A DNA stretch of 64,000 bases from CAZWVI01 sp964637165 (GTDB lineage Bacteria; Planctomycetota; UBA1135): NCBI GenBank assembly GCA_964637165.1, contig CAZWVI010000015.1, positions 1 through 64,000 of the forward strand. The letters are read 5' to 3'. The notes beneath the pieces were generated by a model that did not search any database, was not told the origin of the DNA, and saw only the letters and a list, made by a program, of their open reading frames with translations. The position numbers and the translations under genes were made by a program. Positions 18,151-27,071 of the stretch are shown here, piece by piece (position 1 is the first letter of the stretch; the number at the start of each line of letters is the position of its first letter).

Positions 18151-19853
18151 CTACTTTTGGTTTAGCCGCCCTGCCGCGTATTCGCCGTCCACGGCACCAC
18201 CTGCTTGAAAGTATTTTGCTTCCTTGGTGCGGCCGAGTTGTTGCAGGTTTTGCACTAAAGCCCCGCGATAATTAGCATTGTCGGGTTTTAGCTGAAGCGC
18301 CAGTTTCAGGGCATTAATCGCCAATTCAGGGAGTTTGTTTTGAATATAACAGGAAGCCAAATTGCCGTATGTAATATCCGATGCACCGCCATTGTTGATT
18401 ACTTTAAGTAGATGCGGAATAGCTTCTTGAGTTTTGTTGAACTTGACTAGCAAGGCGCCAAATTTATCCAAGTTACGGATACCATTGGGGTTTTCCGCGA
18501 CTAATTCACGCAGAACAACTTCGGCCTTACGCAATTTCCCCTGCGCCCACAAATCATTGAACTTGGCCTGCTTAACCAAGTTGTTACTCTTGCCGAACGG
18601 ATCAATGAGTTGGTTATTTGAAAACGGAAGTGGTGGGGCACTTCCCCATTCGCCAGCTTCGGCGTATCCCAAAGCTTGAATTGCTTCCACTAAATCCGGG
18701 TCTTGGCCGTTGGCGAGTTGGGTTGCCAATGCCGGCAAATTAAAAATCTCATTTATATGCTGGCGAAAAGTTTGATTAATTTGGCCTTTGCTATTCGCTA
18801 AATCCTGTAACTCTTGAGGGTCTTGGGTAATGTCGAATAAGTGTTCACTTCCTGAGTTGAAGTACTTCCAGTTTTTTGTGACCCAACCCCAGGTTGGACT
18901 CCAGCCTAAGGTGAAATAGGCTTGGTAACTTTCTAAATAAATGCTACGTTCTAGTGGTATTGTGTGTAGTAAATCAATTCCATCTAATTCACTTTTGAAA
19001 TTGTTAATGTCTAAAAAGTTGGCAATGGTCGGCGCGACATCTACCACACTTGCCACTGCTTGGGAGTTCGCGCCTGAAGTCTGGCCAGGTGCATTCACTA
19101 AGAGCGGCACCGCCATGGTGCTGTCAAAGCAGTAGTTGCCATGGTCGGCGACCACCACAATTGCAGTTTCGGAAAATTGGGGATTACTATTTAGATAATC
19201 CAATAAACGCCCAATCTCGAAATCCATCGCGGCGACTTCACCTAAGTAAGGATTCGAGTTTGTGAATTTAGCGGTTGGCTCATAGGGGGCATGTGGGTCC
19301 CACAAATGAATCCAAGTAAAAAATCCACGCTCGCCATCAACTTCGCTTAACCATTTAATGCTCTCATCGATAACTTCGCGCGAACTGCGGTCGGCATAAT
19401 GAGTACTGCCAGCGCTTTACCTTTTTGTGGACTGGAGTAGTTGTTAAAGCCTTGGGCGAGCCCGAAGTCTGAGTGCAAAACAGATGCCGAAATGAAAGCC
19501 GAAGTTTGTAAACCGGCTTCATCGGCAAGCTCGGCCAAACTTTGGGCAGATGCCGGCAATACCGAGTGGTTGTTGTAGTGCACCCCATGACGTGGTGGGT
19601 ATAAACCTGTCAGCATTGAAGCGTGTGCCACCATAGTTAGCGGTGCAACGGTGTCGGCGCGTTGAAAGTTGGTGCTTTTTTTGGCAAGCTTCGATAAGTT
19701 GGGAGTTAATCCATTCGGACCACCAAAATTACTAATGGCATCGCGCTGAGTTGTATCAAGTGTTATTAATATGGCGGACTTGGCCGGCTCAATCGGTTTA
19801 CTGCATGAACTTACAGCCACTCCCAGTAAAAGGAGCAGCAAGCGGAAAATCAT
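18151..19853 (-). pseudogene. Frameshifted sulfatase/phosphodiesterase-TPR lipoprotein gene
   Basis: Two frames together encode one alkaline-phosphatase-superfamily protein. The N-terminal part runs from the ATG at 19853 (signal peptide and lipobox AVSSC) through LITLDTTQRD and APLTMVAHASMLTGLYPPRHGV to a premature stop near 19347. The C-terminal part resumes with YADRSSREVIDESI, DPHAPYEP and VVVADHG, then three to four TPR units. The shift lies in the T-run at 19416-19418 (A-run on the coding strand): one extra A would restore a continuous frame. A programmed -1 shift upstream of this point is ruled out because that frame meets TAA at once. It may be a real mutation or an assembly homopolymer error. 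It is divergent from the Uup gene. Confidence 0.82.
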
Positions 19854-19933
19854 CGGCGGGCCAACAGCATGCATGTGCTGAAGCATACAAAAGTAGGCGG
19901 TTGAAATGGTCTTGTCGGTTACACTTTTGCCCC

Positions 19934-21859
19934 ATGCCACTGCTAACACTCTCGGGGGTTTCAAGAGCTTACGACGAAAAGCGCCCGCTTTTTCGAGATG
20001 TCGATTTGACCGTCACCAAAAGCGACCGCATTGGCCTGATTGGTGCCAATGGGGCGGGTAAGTCCACGCTGCTGCGGATTATGGCGGGGATTGAGTTGCC
20101 TAATAGTGGCGAACGCATTTTGCGCAAAGGCGTACGAGTGGGTTATTTGGAGCAGGAGCCACAACTGCGTGACGATTTAACTATTGAGGCCGCGGTGCGA
20201 GCTGGCTTGGCCGGTCGCGAGGCGGTACTCGAGGAACTGGAAAATTTGTACCATGACTTGGCGAATCCGCAACTGAGCGAAAAACAGTTGGCGGCTCTTT
20301 CGAGGCGGCAAGAAAAGCTTGAACATCGTCTTGATGAAATCGGCGGTCACGATGTAGATCACTTGATTGCCAACGCCATACAAGGTGTTGGCTTGCCAGA
20401 TTCGAACGCGCTATGTGGTAATTTGTCCGGTGGAGAAAAGCGCCGTGTGGCCTTGGCTCAATTATTAGTTGATGCGCCCGACATCATGTTGTTGGATGAA
20501 CCGACTAACCACTTGGACGCCTTTGTAATTGCCTGGTTAGAAAAACAGTTGGCCGCATTAAAGGTGCCGTTGGTGTTGGTGACTCACGATCGCTTTTTAT
20601 TGGACCGTGTTGCTAACCGAATAGTCGAAGTCGACCGCGGAGGGATTTATTCTTACCCGGGCAGCTATCACACTTATCTTGAACGCCGCGCGGAACGATT
20701 GAATTCCGAGGAAAATGCGGAAAGAGTGCGTTTGTCACTGCTTAAACGGGAAACTGAGTGGATGCGCGCCGGTGTATTGGGGCGCGGCACCAAGGCCAAA
20801 GCACGCCAAGACCGCTACCATCAATTGGCCTCAACCGACAAGTTAGTTGGTGACGCTCAACTTGAATTGGAAATTCCCATCGGTCCACGGCTCGGGGATA
20901 AAGTAATCCAAGTTGAAGAGCTTAAGTTTGCCTATGGTGAACAAGCAATTTTAAACGGCTTGGATTTAGAAGTATTGCCACGAATGCGTTTGGGAATTGT
21001 TGGTCCAAATGGAGTTGGAAAAACTACTTTGTTGCGCTTGTTGTTGGACCAGCTTGAGCCAGATGCCGGCACCGTAGTCATTGGCGAAACAGTTAGCTTT
21101 GGCACGATTGAACAAAACCGCGAAGAGTTAAATGATGCCAACACCATCGTTCAGGAAATCGCCGGCAAAAATGACCACGTTAAAGTTGGCACCCGCAATA
21201 TTCATGTAGTTAGTTATTTGGATAGCTTCCTTTTCCCTGGCGAAAATAAATTCATGTCGATTGGCTCACTTTCAGGTGGAGAACGCGGGCGCGTTCTATT
21301 GGCCAAGTTGCTACTTCAAGATTGCAACGTTTTGATTTTGGATGAGCCGACTAACGATCTCGACTTGAACACATTGCGTGCCCTAGAAGAGGCTTTATGC
21401 GCATTTCATGGTTGCGTGCTGTTGGTTAGCCACGACCGTTGGTTCTTGGATCGCGTGGCCACCCACGTTCTGCACCTTGACGGCGAAGGCGGTGCCTTTT
21501 TACACACCGGTGATGTCAGTTCGTTGTTGGAGCGTTGGTCGCCTAGCAAAAACTCCAAGGTCGCTAAAAAGAAGTCGCTTAAAAAGCCAAGTGGGGCCAA
21601 GAGTATTCCTCAAAGTACTGAGCCTGAGCCAGCACCGACCAAACTTTCATTTAAAGAGAGGCAAGAACTTGAGAAGTTGTGGCAGCATATTGAAGCCCAC
21701 GAATCTGGAATTGAGAATATCGATAAAGAACTAGCTGACCCCGCGGTCTACAAAGATGCGCCGGAGAAAGTGGGCGTCTTGCAGCAAGAGCGAGATCAGC
21801 TAGCGAAAAAGTTAGAGGGCGATATGCAGCGTTGGGAAGAGTTGGCTGTTCGAGAGTAA
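19934..21859 (+). CDS. uup: ABC-F family ATPase, Uup type
   Basis: A cytoplasmic twin-ATPase protein of 641 residues without membrane domain, the layout of ABC-F translation/ribosome factors. Each half has a Walker A (GANGAGKST; GPNGVGKTT), a signature (LSGGEKRRVALA; LSGGERGRVLLA) and a Walker B (MLLDEPTNHLD; LILDEPTNDLD). A linker with many charged residues joins them. The last 80 residues form the coiled-coil DNA/ribosome-binding tail characteristic of Uup (FKERQELEKLWQHIE). I use the ATG at 19934 because domain one starts immediately after it; the open frame further upstream overlaps the sulfatase gene. The family role in resolving stalled or nascent complexes is known; the specific target here is not. 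Confidence 0.92.
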   Translation: MPLLTLSGVSRAYDEKRPLFRDVDLTVTKSDRIGLIGANGAGKSTLLRIMAGIELPNSGERILRKGVRVGYLEQEPQLRDDLTIEAAVRAGLAGREAVLEELENLYHDLANPQLSEKQLAALSRRQEKLEHRLDEIGGHDVDHLIANAIQGVGLPDSNALCGNLSGGEKRRVALAQLLVDAPDIMLLDEPTNHLDAFVIAWLEKQLAALKVPLVLVTHDRFLLDRVANRIVEVDRGGIYSYPGSYHTYLERRAERLNSEENAERVRLSLLKRETEWMRAGVLGRGTKAKARQDRYHQLASTDKLVGDAQLELEIPIGPRLGDKVIQVEELKFAYGEQAILNGLDLEVLPRMRLGIVGPNGVGKTTLLRLLLDQLEPDAGTVVIGETVSFGTIEQNREELNDANTIVQEIAGKNDHVKVGTRNIHVVSYLDSFLFPGENKFMSIGSLSGGERGRVLLAKLLLQDCNVLILDEPTNDLDLNTLRALEEALCAFHGCVLLVSHDRWFLDRVATHVLHLDGEGGAFLHTGDVSSLLERWSPSKNSKVAKKKSLKKPSGAKSIPQSTEPEPAPTKLSFKERQELEKLWQHIEAHESGIENIDKELADPAVYKDAPEKVGVLQQERDQLAKKLEGDMQRWEELAVRE

Positions 21860-21863
21860 CTTT

Positions 21864-22073
21864 CTAAAGTTGGTTAATTTGGAAGTGATCCTGCAAATTG
21901 CTGGGATCAACAATTCCTCCAAAGTTAGGTACTAAGTAGTCAAGGTCGTAATCGCCATCGGCATCAAACAGGATTGCTTGACGACCGGTGAAAGTTTGCA
22001 TCGGTCCGGCTGCCCCCAAGCCACTGGTTTCGAGGAATTCGCCAATTAGGCCCCCTTGAGCGCCACCTTTAGC
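21864..22073 (-). pseudogene. C-terminal remnant of an FG-GAP/VCBS repeat protein
   Basis: A 69-codon open frame with no start that reads like the tail of the FG-GAP protein at 28084. Here: LFDADGDYDLDYLVPN followed by GGIVDP. There: LFDADSDGDLDFYTAS followed by GGIVDP. Upstream the frame closes with TGA at 22074-22076, and the sequence switches to a nirS remnant on the other strand. It is therefore a decayed paralogue cut at a recombination or deletion junction, not a functional gene. Confidence 0.72.
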
Positions 22074-22077
22074 TCAA

Positions 22078-22362
22078 TCGGTTGCGGTGTTCGACATCGA
22101 CAACTTGGACGAGCCATTTGAAGTGTTGCCGATTGCCGATTGGGCAGATTGTGGTGATGGTTCAAAATTGGTTGTTCAACCCGAGTACAACGCCGCTGGT
22201 GATGAAGTTTGGTTCTCCGTTTGGAATAATCAAGGCAAGGAGTCAGCAATTGTGGTGGTCGATGACAAAACTCGTAAATTGAAGCACGTTATCAAGGACG
22301 AGCGCTTGGTTACTCCAACCGGTAAGTTCAACCGTCGCAACACCATGCGCGATATTTACTAG
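22078..22362 (+). pseudogene. nirS: C-terminal remnant of cytochrome cd1 nitrite reductase
   Basis: A 94-residue fragment that matches, from memory of the family, the end of the eight-bladed heme-d1 propeller of NirS: VAVFDIDNLD, FEVLPIADWAD, VVQPEYN, GDEVWFSVWN, VVVDDKT, KDERLVTPTGKFN and a final NTMRDIY in place of the usual NT.HDVY. The full enzyme is about 560 residues with an N-terminal cytochrome-c domain; that and most of the propeller are missing. In-frame sequence before 22078 is the reverse of the neighbouring FG-GAP remnant, so there is no proper start. Its transcript would end at the stem-loop at 22384. Non-functional as a reductase. Confidence 0.85.
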
Positions 22363-22383
22363 AAATAAGTAAATTGTCGAAAA

Positions 22384-22415
22384 TGAGCCCGCAGGTGTAA
22401 TAACTTGCGGGCTCA
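22384..22415 (+). terminator. Strong stem-loop after the nirS remnant
   Basis: A 13-bp stem (22384-22396 with 22403-22415, one G-U pair) with a six-base loop. It lies 21 bases after the remnant stop. The plus-strand tail is not T-rich; on the minus strand the flank is (complement of GTCGAAAA). It is probably the surviving terminator of the original nirS gene or a bidirectional one. Confidence 0.6.
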
Positions 22416-22469
22416 ACCTATTTCCAGAGGATTAAATTAGAATATCCCAGCCCATGATGGGCCACACCG

Positions 22470-23732
22470 ATGACTAATCCGCCACTTGAGTTGTTAGCGC
22501 CAGCCGGCTGCTTTCCTTCGCTTCAGGCCGCCATTAAAAATGGCGCTGATGCGGTCTACTTCGGGCTCGCCCAGTTGAACATGCGCGCGCGCGCGCGCCG
22601 TAGTTTTGATGAAAATGATTTAGCTGAAATTTGTCGCGAATGTCGCAAAGCAGGGGTGAAGTCTTATCTTGCGCTGAACACTCTGCTGTATGAACACGAT
22701 TTGGATTTGTGTCGAGTGATGCTAGACGAAGCTGCGAAGCAAAAAGTTGACGCGGTAATTTTGTCGGATATGGCGGCGGTGCAATATGCTAATTCACTGG
22801 GCTTAGAAGTTCACTTGTCGACTCAACTTTCGATTTCCAATTCTCAATCGGCCAAATTTTACGCCCCTTATTGCAGTCGGATTGTGTTTGCACGCGAACT
22901 TAGTTTGCCAATGATTGATTCGGTGGCTAAAGCGATCAAACAAGAAAATATTTGTGGAACGGATGGCCGTTTACTAGAAATTGAAGCCTTTGCCCACGGG
23001 GCCTTGTGCATTGCAGTTTCTGGTCGCTGTGGAATGTCTCTTTATACATCAAATGCATCGGCCAACCGTGGGGCCTGCGAGCAAAATTGCCGCAAGGCCT
23101 ATAAAATTACAGAAGTTGAAACCGGCGACGAATTAGTAGTTGATAATGATTTAATCATGTCGCCTAACGACATTCTCACAATTGACTTTTTAGATTCAAT
23201 GGTGACAGCAGGAGTCCAAGTTTTCAAAATTGAAGGTCGCGGCCGGGCACCTGAATATGTTGCCGAAGTGGTGCGCTGTTATCGCGAGGCGCTCGATTCA
23301 ATTCGTGACGGTAGTTACAGCCAAGAGAAAGTGGCTAGTTGGATTGCTGACCTGCGCAAGGTTTATAACCGCGGATTTTCTACCGGCTACTACCTTGGGA
23401 AGAAGCAGGGGTGGAGTGATAAACCGGGCACCAAGGCAACTCACCGTAAGGATTTTGTGGGAACTATTGCTAATTATTTTCCTAAGGTCGGAGTGGTTGA
23501 AGTTGATTCGGCGGCCGTCGAATTAAGTGTTGGTGATGAATACTTAATTGTTGGTCACACCACCGGCGCCGTCAAAGGAGTTGTTGGTGAAGTACGCATC
23601 GAACAAGATGGTGAAATGGTGCCGGTCCCAAGTGCACCCAAAGGATCGCGTTTGTCTTTACAGCATGCCGGCGAGGCGCGCCGCCGCGATCAGTTGTATC
23701 GTATGACTAAATTGGAAATGACCTCGGTCTAG
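22470..23732 (+). CDS. Peptidase U32 family protein (RNA-hydroxylase type)
   Basis: A 420-residue member of the U32 family, once called collagenase-like but now known in enteric bacteria as TrhP (YegQ) and RlhA, which hydroxylate tRNA and rRNA. The N-terminal half has ELLAPAG at residue 6, then GADAVYFG and MRARA. The conserved cysteine cluster region reads SGRCGMSLYTSNASANRGACEQNCRK near residues 188-212. The length and C-terminal beta-barrel (VEVDSAAVELSVGDEY) agree with the TrhP-like group. It is followed after one base by a ferredoxin gene, which fits an iron-sulphur dependent reaction. RNA hydroxylation is inferred from family members, not shown here. Confidence 0.85.
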   Translation: MTNPPLELLAPAGCFPSLQAAIKNGADAVYFGLAQLNMRARARRSFDENDLAEICRECRKAGVKSYLALNTLLYEHDLDLCRVMLDEAAKQKVDAVILSDMAAVQYANSLGLEVHLSTQLSISNSQSAKFYAPYCSRIVFARELSLPMIDSVAKAIKQENICGTDGRLLEIEAFAHGALCIAVSGRCGMSLYTSNASANRGACEQNCRKAYKITEVETGDELVVDNDLIMSPNDILTIDFLDSMVTAGVQVFKIEGRGRAPEYVAEVVRCYREALDSIRDGSYSQEKVASWIADLRKVYNRGFSTGYYLGKKQGWSDKPGTKATHRKDFVGTIANYFPKVGVVEVDSAAVELSVGDEYLIVGHTTGAVKGVVGEVRIEQDGEMVPVPSAPKGSRLSLQHAGEARRRDQLYRMTKLEMTSV

Positions 23733-23733
23733 C

Positions 23734-23979
23734 ATGGCTAAAGCGAATCGTGCCCAGTTAGTAATTCGCCACAAGGTGGCTGATTGCATCGGCTGCCGCC
23801 TGTGTGCCGAAACTGCGCCTCAATACTTTCAAATGAATACTCAAGGCTTAGCCGAATTAATTAATGGGGAATTGCGCGGAGTATTTGTGCATGGCCAGGC
23901 GCTAGCTGTTGACCGCGATGATTTAGAAAATGCGGTTGAGGGTTGTCCGGTAGACATTATTAAAGTTGACTCAAGATAA
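23734..23979 (+). CDS. Ferredoxin-type [4Fe-4S] protein next to the U32 gene
   Basis: An 81-residue protein with CIGCRLC (from residue 20), another Cys before Pro in EGCPVD near residue 70 and the usual VADC/IIKV beta strands, the layout of a mono-cluster [4Fe-4S] ferredoxin. The CxxCxxC...CP set supplies four ligands. Its ATG is one base after the U32 stop, and its end overlaps the following permease by 14 bases, so all three are probably co-transcribed. It may donate electrons or maintain the cluster for the U32 enzyme. Confidence 0.85.
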   Translation: MAKANRAQLVIRHKVADCIGCRLCAETAPQYFQMNTQGLAELINGELRGVFVHGQALAVDRDDLENAVEGCPVDIIKVDSR

Positions 23980-25291
23980 AACTCACAAGTTAGGTTTAAG
24001 CCAGGCCTTGGCGGTTGTGATTGCCTCGATGGTAGGTTCGGGGATTTTTATGACGACCGGCAAAATTGGCCCACTCTTGCAGTCGCCAAATTTGGTTTAC
24101 GGTGCGTGGATTGCCGGCGGAATTTTCGCTTTCTGTGGTGCTTTGTGCTACGCCGAATTGGGCGCAATGTTGCCACAATCAGGAGGAAACTACATATTCG
24201 CCAAACGTGCTTATGGCGCACGGATTGGTGCGTTCGTCGGACTTGAAGCAATGTTAATCGCCTTCCCAGCTACGCTTGCGGTAATTGCCTTGGTGTTTGG
24301 TGAATACTTAAGCTCAGTTGTTGCGGGCCTTGAGGTAACCGCGACTGCACTAATAGCTTTAACCCTTGTTACTACTTTCCATTGCAAAAGTTTGGCGCTT
24401 GGTAGTCGCTTAAATACTGCCGCTGCATTTGTAAAGGTCGGCTTGCTTTTGGCCTTTGCATTTTATGGATTGCACCTATCTTCATCCACCAGCGAGGCGA
24501 TTCCGCAATTTGTAAAAAGTAATTCACCTGCGCCTGGCTGGTTTTCGTCAGAATTTGCCAGCGCAGTAATCATTGTCAGCTTTGCCTTTGTCGGCTGGAA
24601 CAATATCACCATGCTTGGCGGTGAAGTAAAAAGGCCGCAACGTAATTTGCCGCTAAGTTTGTTGTTGGGGGTCGGCCTGGTTACAGGCCTTTATCTATTG
24701 GTCAACATGATGTTCATGCAAGTTGTTCAGCCAAATGAAATGGTCGATGCTAATGGTCAGGCCACTAACGCGATTGCTTATTTAGTCGGCGATCGGATTT
24801 TTTCAAAGTGGCTGGTTAATGCTTTAGGTTGGACAATTGGTTTTATCGTTTTATCTACGCTGTTAAGTGTGACCATGGCCGGGGGACGCATGGCCAGCTC
24901 GATGGCCGAAGCTCGCCAGTTGCCGCGATTATTTGGAAAATTTAATCGCGGTGGTTCTCCGGCCAATGCTTTGATTTTGCAATTGGCAATTTCTTTGACG
25001 CTGTGCCTCGCCTTCAACATCGAGCAATTACTAATCCTGTCGGGGCTGACCGGGATGTTGTCGGCGATTGTGGTGACAAGTTCGGTGCTGGCACTGCGCC
25101 GTTCGGCGGCCGAGTTACCGCGAGCTTTTCGTATACCGTGGTACCCACTTCCGGCCTTGATCGCCATCGGGATTGCCGCCTGGATTATGGTCCAGACCGC
25201 CATTGGTAATCCGCTGGAGCTAATAGTCAGCATTTTATTAATTACAGTGTTATTCCTTCTTGCTCTACTCAAGACGCGCAAAAGCTCCTAA
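23966..25291 (+). CDS. APC-superfamily amino-acid permease
   Basis: A 441-residue inner-membrane transporter with twelve predicted spans. The first helix has the broken-helix signature MVGSGIFM found in LeuT-fold APC transporters, followed by GGIFAFCGALCYAELGA and FVGWNNI in later spans. It is probably a proton-coupled amino-acid importer or exchanger; the substrate is not predictable. The start is TTG inside the ferredoxin gene (14-base overlap), the only start before the first span. It closes the U32-ferredoxin-permease unit; a weak 7-bp stem overlaps its stop. Confidence 0.88.
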   Translation: MTQDKTHKLGLSQALAVVIASMVGSGIFMTTGKIGPLLQSPNLVYGAWIAGGIFAFCGALCYAELGAMLPQSGGNYIFAKRAYGARIGAFVGLEAMLIAFPATLAVIALVFGEYLSSVVAGLEVTATALIALTLVTTFHCKSLALGSRLNTAAAFVKVGLLLAFAFYGLHLSSSTSEAIPQFVKSNSPAPGWFSSEFASAVIIVSFAFVGWNNITMLGGEVKRPQRNLPLSLLLGVGLVTGLYLLVNMMFMQVVQPNEMVDANGQATNAIAYLVGDRIFSKWLVNALGWTIGFIVLSTLLSVTMAGGRMASSMAEARQLPRLFGKFNRGGSPANALILQLAISLTLCLAFNIEQLLILSGLTGMLSAIVVTSSVLALRRSAAELPRAFRIPWYPLPALIAIGIAAWIMVQTAIGNPLELIVSILLITVLFLLALLKTRKSS

Positions 25292-25448
25292 AGTCTTTGC
25301 ACTAATCGCTTTAGGGCCGATGCTAGCCAAACTTTCCGATTTCCCCTTATATGGTGTGGAAAAAAAGAAAGTCGCTTTCCCTAGCCAGCAAAAGAAAAAC
25401 CTATGTCATTAAGGCAACGCGGGACATTCCGCACAGCTTGTTCAAGTC

Positions 25449-27062
25449 ATGAAACATTGTTTCCTCCTGACGTTTTTACTATTCGTCACATCGTCAATCA
25501 GCCTAAGTGCCCAGAGTTACATCCGAGTGCCTAGTGATTTTGCGACTATTCAGGAGGCAGTTAATGTAGCAAACGACTACGACATTATTGTTGTCGAACC
25601 AGGAACCTACACTGCTCAAGGTGGGCCATTTGCAGTGGTTGATAAACCACTAACAATCATGGGGGGTGGCTCTGAAGGGGCCTACATGACAACCCTCGAT
25701 GGTGGCACTTATGGCACCGGAGTTGATAGTTCTTGTCCAAGCACTACCTGGCCAAGAGCTTTTGATATTCACGCCAACGATGTAAGTATTCAAGGCTTCC
25801 GCATACAAAACTTTATGGGCTTGCAATCTGGAACTGATTGGGGCGTGGCGATCATGGCTCGCGGCGACTGCTTTGTTCCTCCGGTTACTTACACCGGATT
25901 GCTAATTGAAGATGTGGTCGCGGTTGATTGCCGTTTGGCTTTGAACTTTAACCAAGTTAATGACTCTCTCGTTGACCACGTTGATTGTAGTTACGACTTA
26001 GGCCCAGCTGATGATTTCGGCCTCACCATTAAGCACAGTGTGAACGTTGAAGTTAACAAGTGTGACTTGCTTGAAACTGGTCTTTGGATGGCACCTGGTT
26101 GTGATGACGCGCGTGTGATGAACAACCGAATTGACGATGCGCCATCGCACGGCATTTGGATTGGCTCTCACGAAAATGGTACCGGCCCTAATAGTGATGC
26201 ACCGTACATTTCAGGCAACCGAGTAACTCGAGCCAACGGCGGTGGAATTGTTCTAGCTAACAATCCTGCTGAAACCGTTAGTGGTGCAACTATCCGCAGT
26301 AATGTGGTGCGCCGCACTAAAGGTGGCCCGCAAGATCTCGGACAGATCACCCTCATGGGTGGTACTTACGAAGGCTTGAAACTAACCAGCAACGATGGCC
26401 GGCAAAGCAACGGCGACCAAGCTGGATTGCTCTTCGCCAACTGCGCTATTGGAACTAGTCGCGTTGACCGTAACCGATTCGCAGCTAATGCTGGTCCTGG
26501 CATCTTGCTTGATAACGTAAGCCGTGGCAATGGCGACTTGGTGATTATCTATAACTCGCTATACGCCAACGTTGGAAATCAAATAGACATCTTGTTTGAA
26601 GATTCCAGCACTCCAATGTTGCACGCCACTGAAAACTGGTGGGGCGATTGGACTGGTCCATTCCACGCCGGCAATAACCCAGGAGGCGGCGGCGATGCGG
26701 TATGCGACAACGTAAACTTCAACGATTGGTTGTGGATTAATTCTTATCGCGCTCCATATATCCGCACCAGCGGAATGGAAGCCGGAACAACTGGCCGGGT
26801 TTCAGTTAAATACTGCACCCCACATTCGCCAGTGCAAATGTACTTCTCCCTTAATGGAGGCGGCCCAACTATTACTGCAATGGGCACGATGTCGGTAACA
26901 GCTCCGTTTGAGATGTTGCCTAAGGTATGGACCGACCACAAAGGCAACGCCGAGAACAATTTCCATATGCCGATGTCGATGCAGGGAGTTGATATGTGGT
27001 TCCAAGCTTATGACTTCAGGCAAGAGCGCTTGAGTAATGGTCATATGCTGACGGTTCGCTAG
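25449..27062 (+). CDS. Secreted right-handed parallel beta-helix protein
   Basis: A 537-residue exported protein. The signal peptide ends ...SISLSAQ at residue 22. FATIQEAVNVANDYDIIVVEPGTYTAQG opens a right-handed beta-helix (residues 30-410) with coils such as VSIQGFRIQNFMG, SLVDHVDCSYD and ATIRSNVVRRTKGG, like pectate-lyase-type and NosD-type folds. The terminal 100 residues form the shared domain (NGGGPTITAMG ... MWFQAYDF). It may act on polysaccharide; no catalytic residues are certain. A TTG-started EamA gene follows after 9 bases. Confidence 0.8.
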   Translation: MKHCFLLTFLLFVTSSISLSAQSYIRVPSDFATIQEAVNVANDYDIIVVEPGTYTAQGGPFAVVDKPLTIMGGGSEGAYMTTLDGGTYGTGVDSSCPSTTWPRAFDIHANDVSIQGFRIQNFMGLQSGTDWGVAIMARGDCFVPPVTYTGLLIEDVVAVDCRLALNFNQVNDSLVDHVDCSYDLGPADDFGLTIKHSVNVEVNKCDLLETGLWMAPGCDDARVMNNRIDDAPSHGIWIGSHENGTGPNSDAPYISGNRVTRANGGGIVLANNPAETVSGATIRSNVVRRTKGGPQDLGQITLMGGTYEGLKLTSNDGRQSNGDQAGLLFANCAIGTSRVDRNRFAANAGPGILLDNVSRGNGDLVIIYNSLYANVGNQIDILFEDSSTPMLHATENWWGDWTGPFHAGNNPGGGGDAVCDNVNFNDWLWINSYRAPYIRTSGMEAGTTGRVSVKYCTPHSPVQMYFSLNGGGPTITAMGTMSVTAPFEMLPKVWTDHKGNAENNFHMPMSMQGVDMWFQAYDFRQERLSNGHMLTVR

Positions 27063-27071
27063 AATTCCTGC

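Noticed and set aside
19400..19450. Programmed -1 ribosomal frameshift in the sulfatase gene
   Set aside because: The A5 run is a possible slip site, but the -1 frame meets TAA three bases later, before the conserved sequence resumes.
19751..19933. Longer N-terminus for the Uup protein
   Set aside because: The extra 61 residues overlap the divergent sulfatase start and do not resemble any ABC-F protein; the ATPase domain begins right after the ATG at 19934.
22583..22598. CG-dinucleotide run (Z-DNA-like) in the U32 gene
   Set aside because: It encodes the conserved MRARARR segment of the family and is explained by arginine and alanine codons.
23734..23979. Ferredoxin as dedicated electron donor of benzoyl-CoA reductase
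   Set aside because: It is 17 kb away and tightly linked to the U32 gene; nothing ties it to the bcr operon.
25287..25315. Stem CCTAAAG/CTTTAGG at the end of the APC permease gene
   Set aside because: Only seven pairs with a 15-base loop and no T-tail; too weak to call a terminator.
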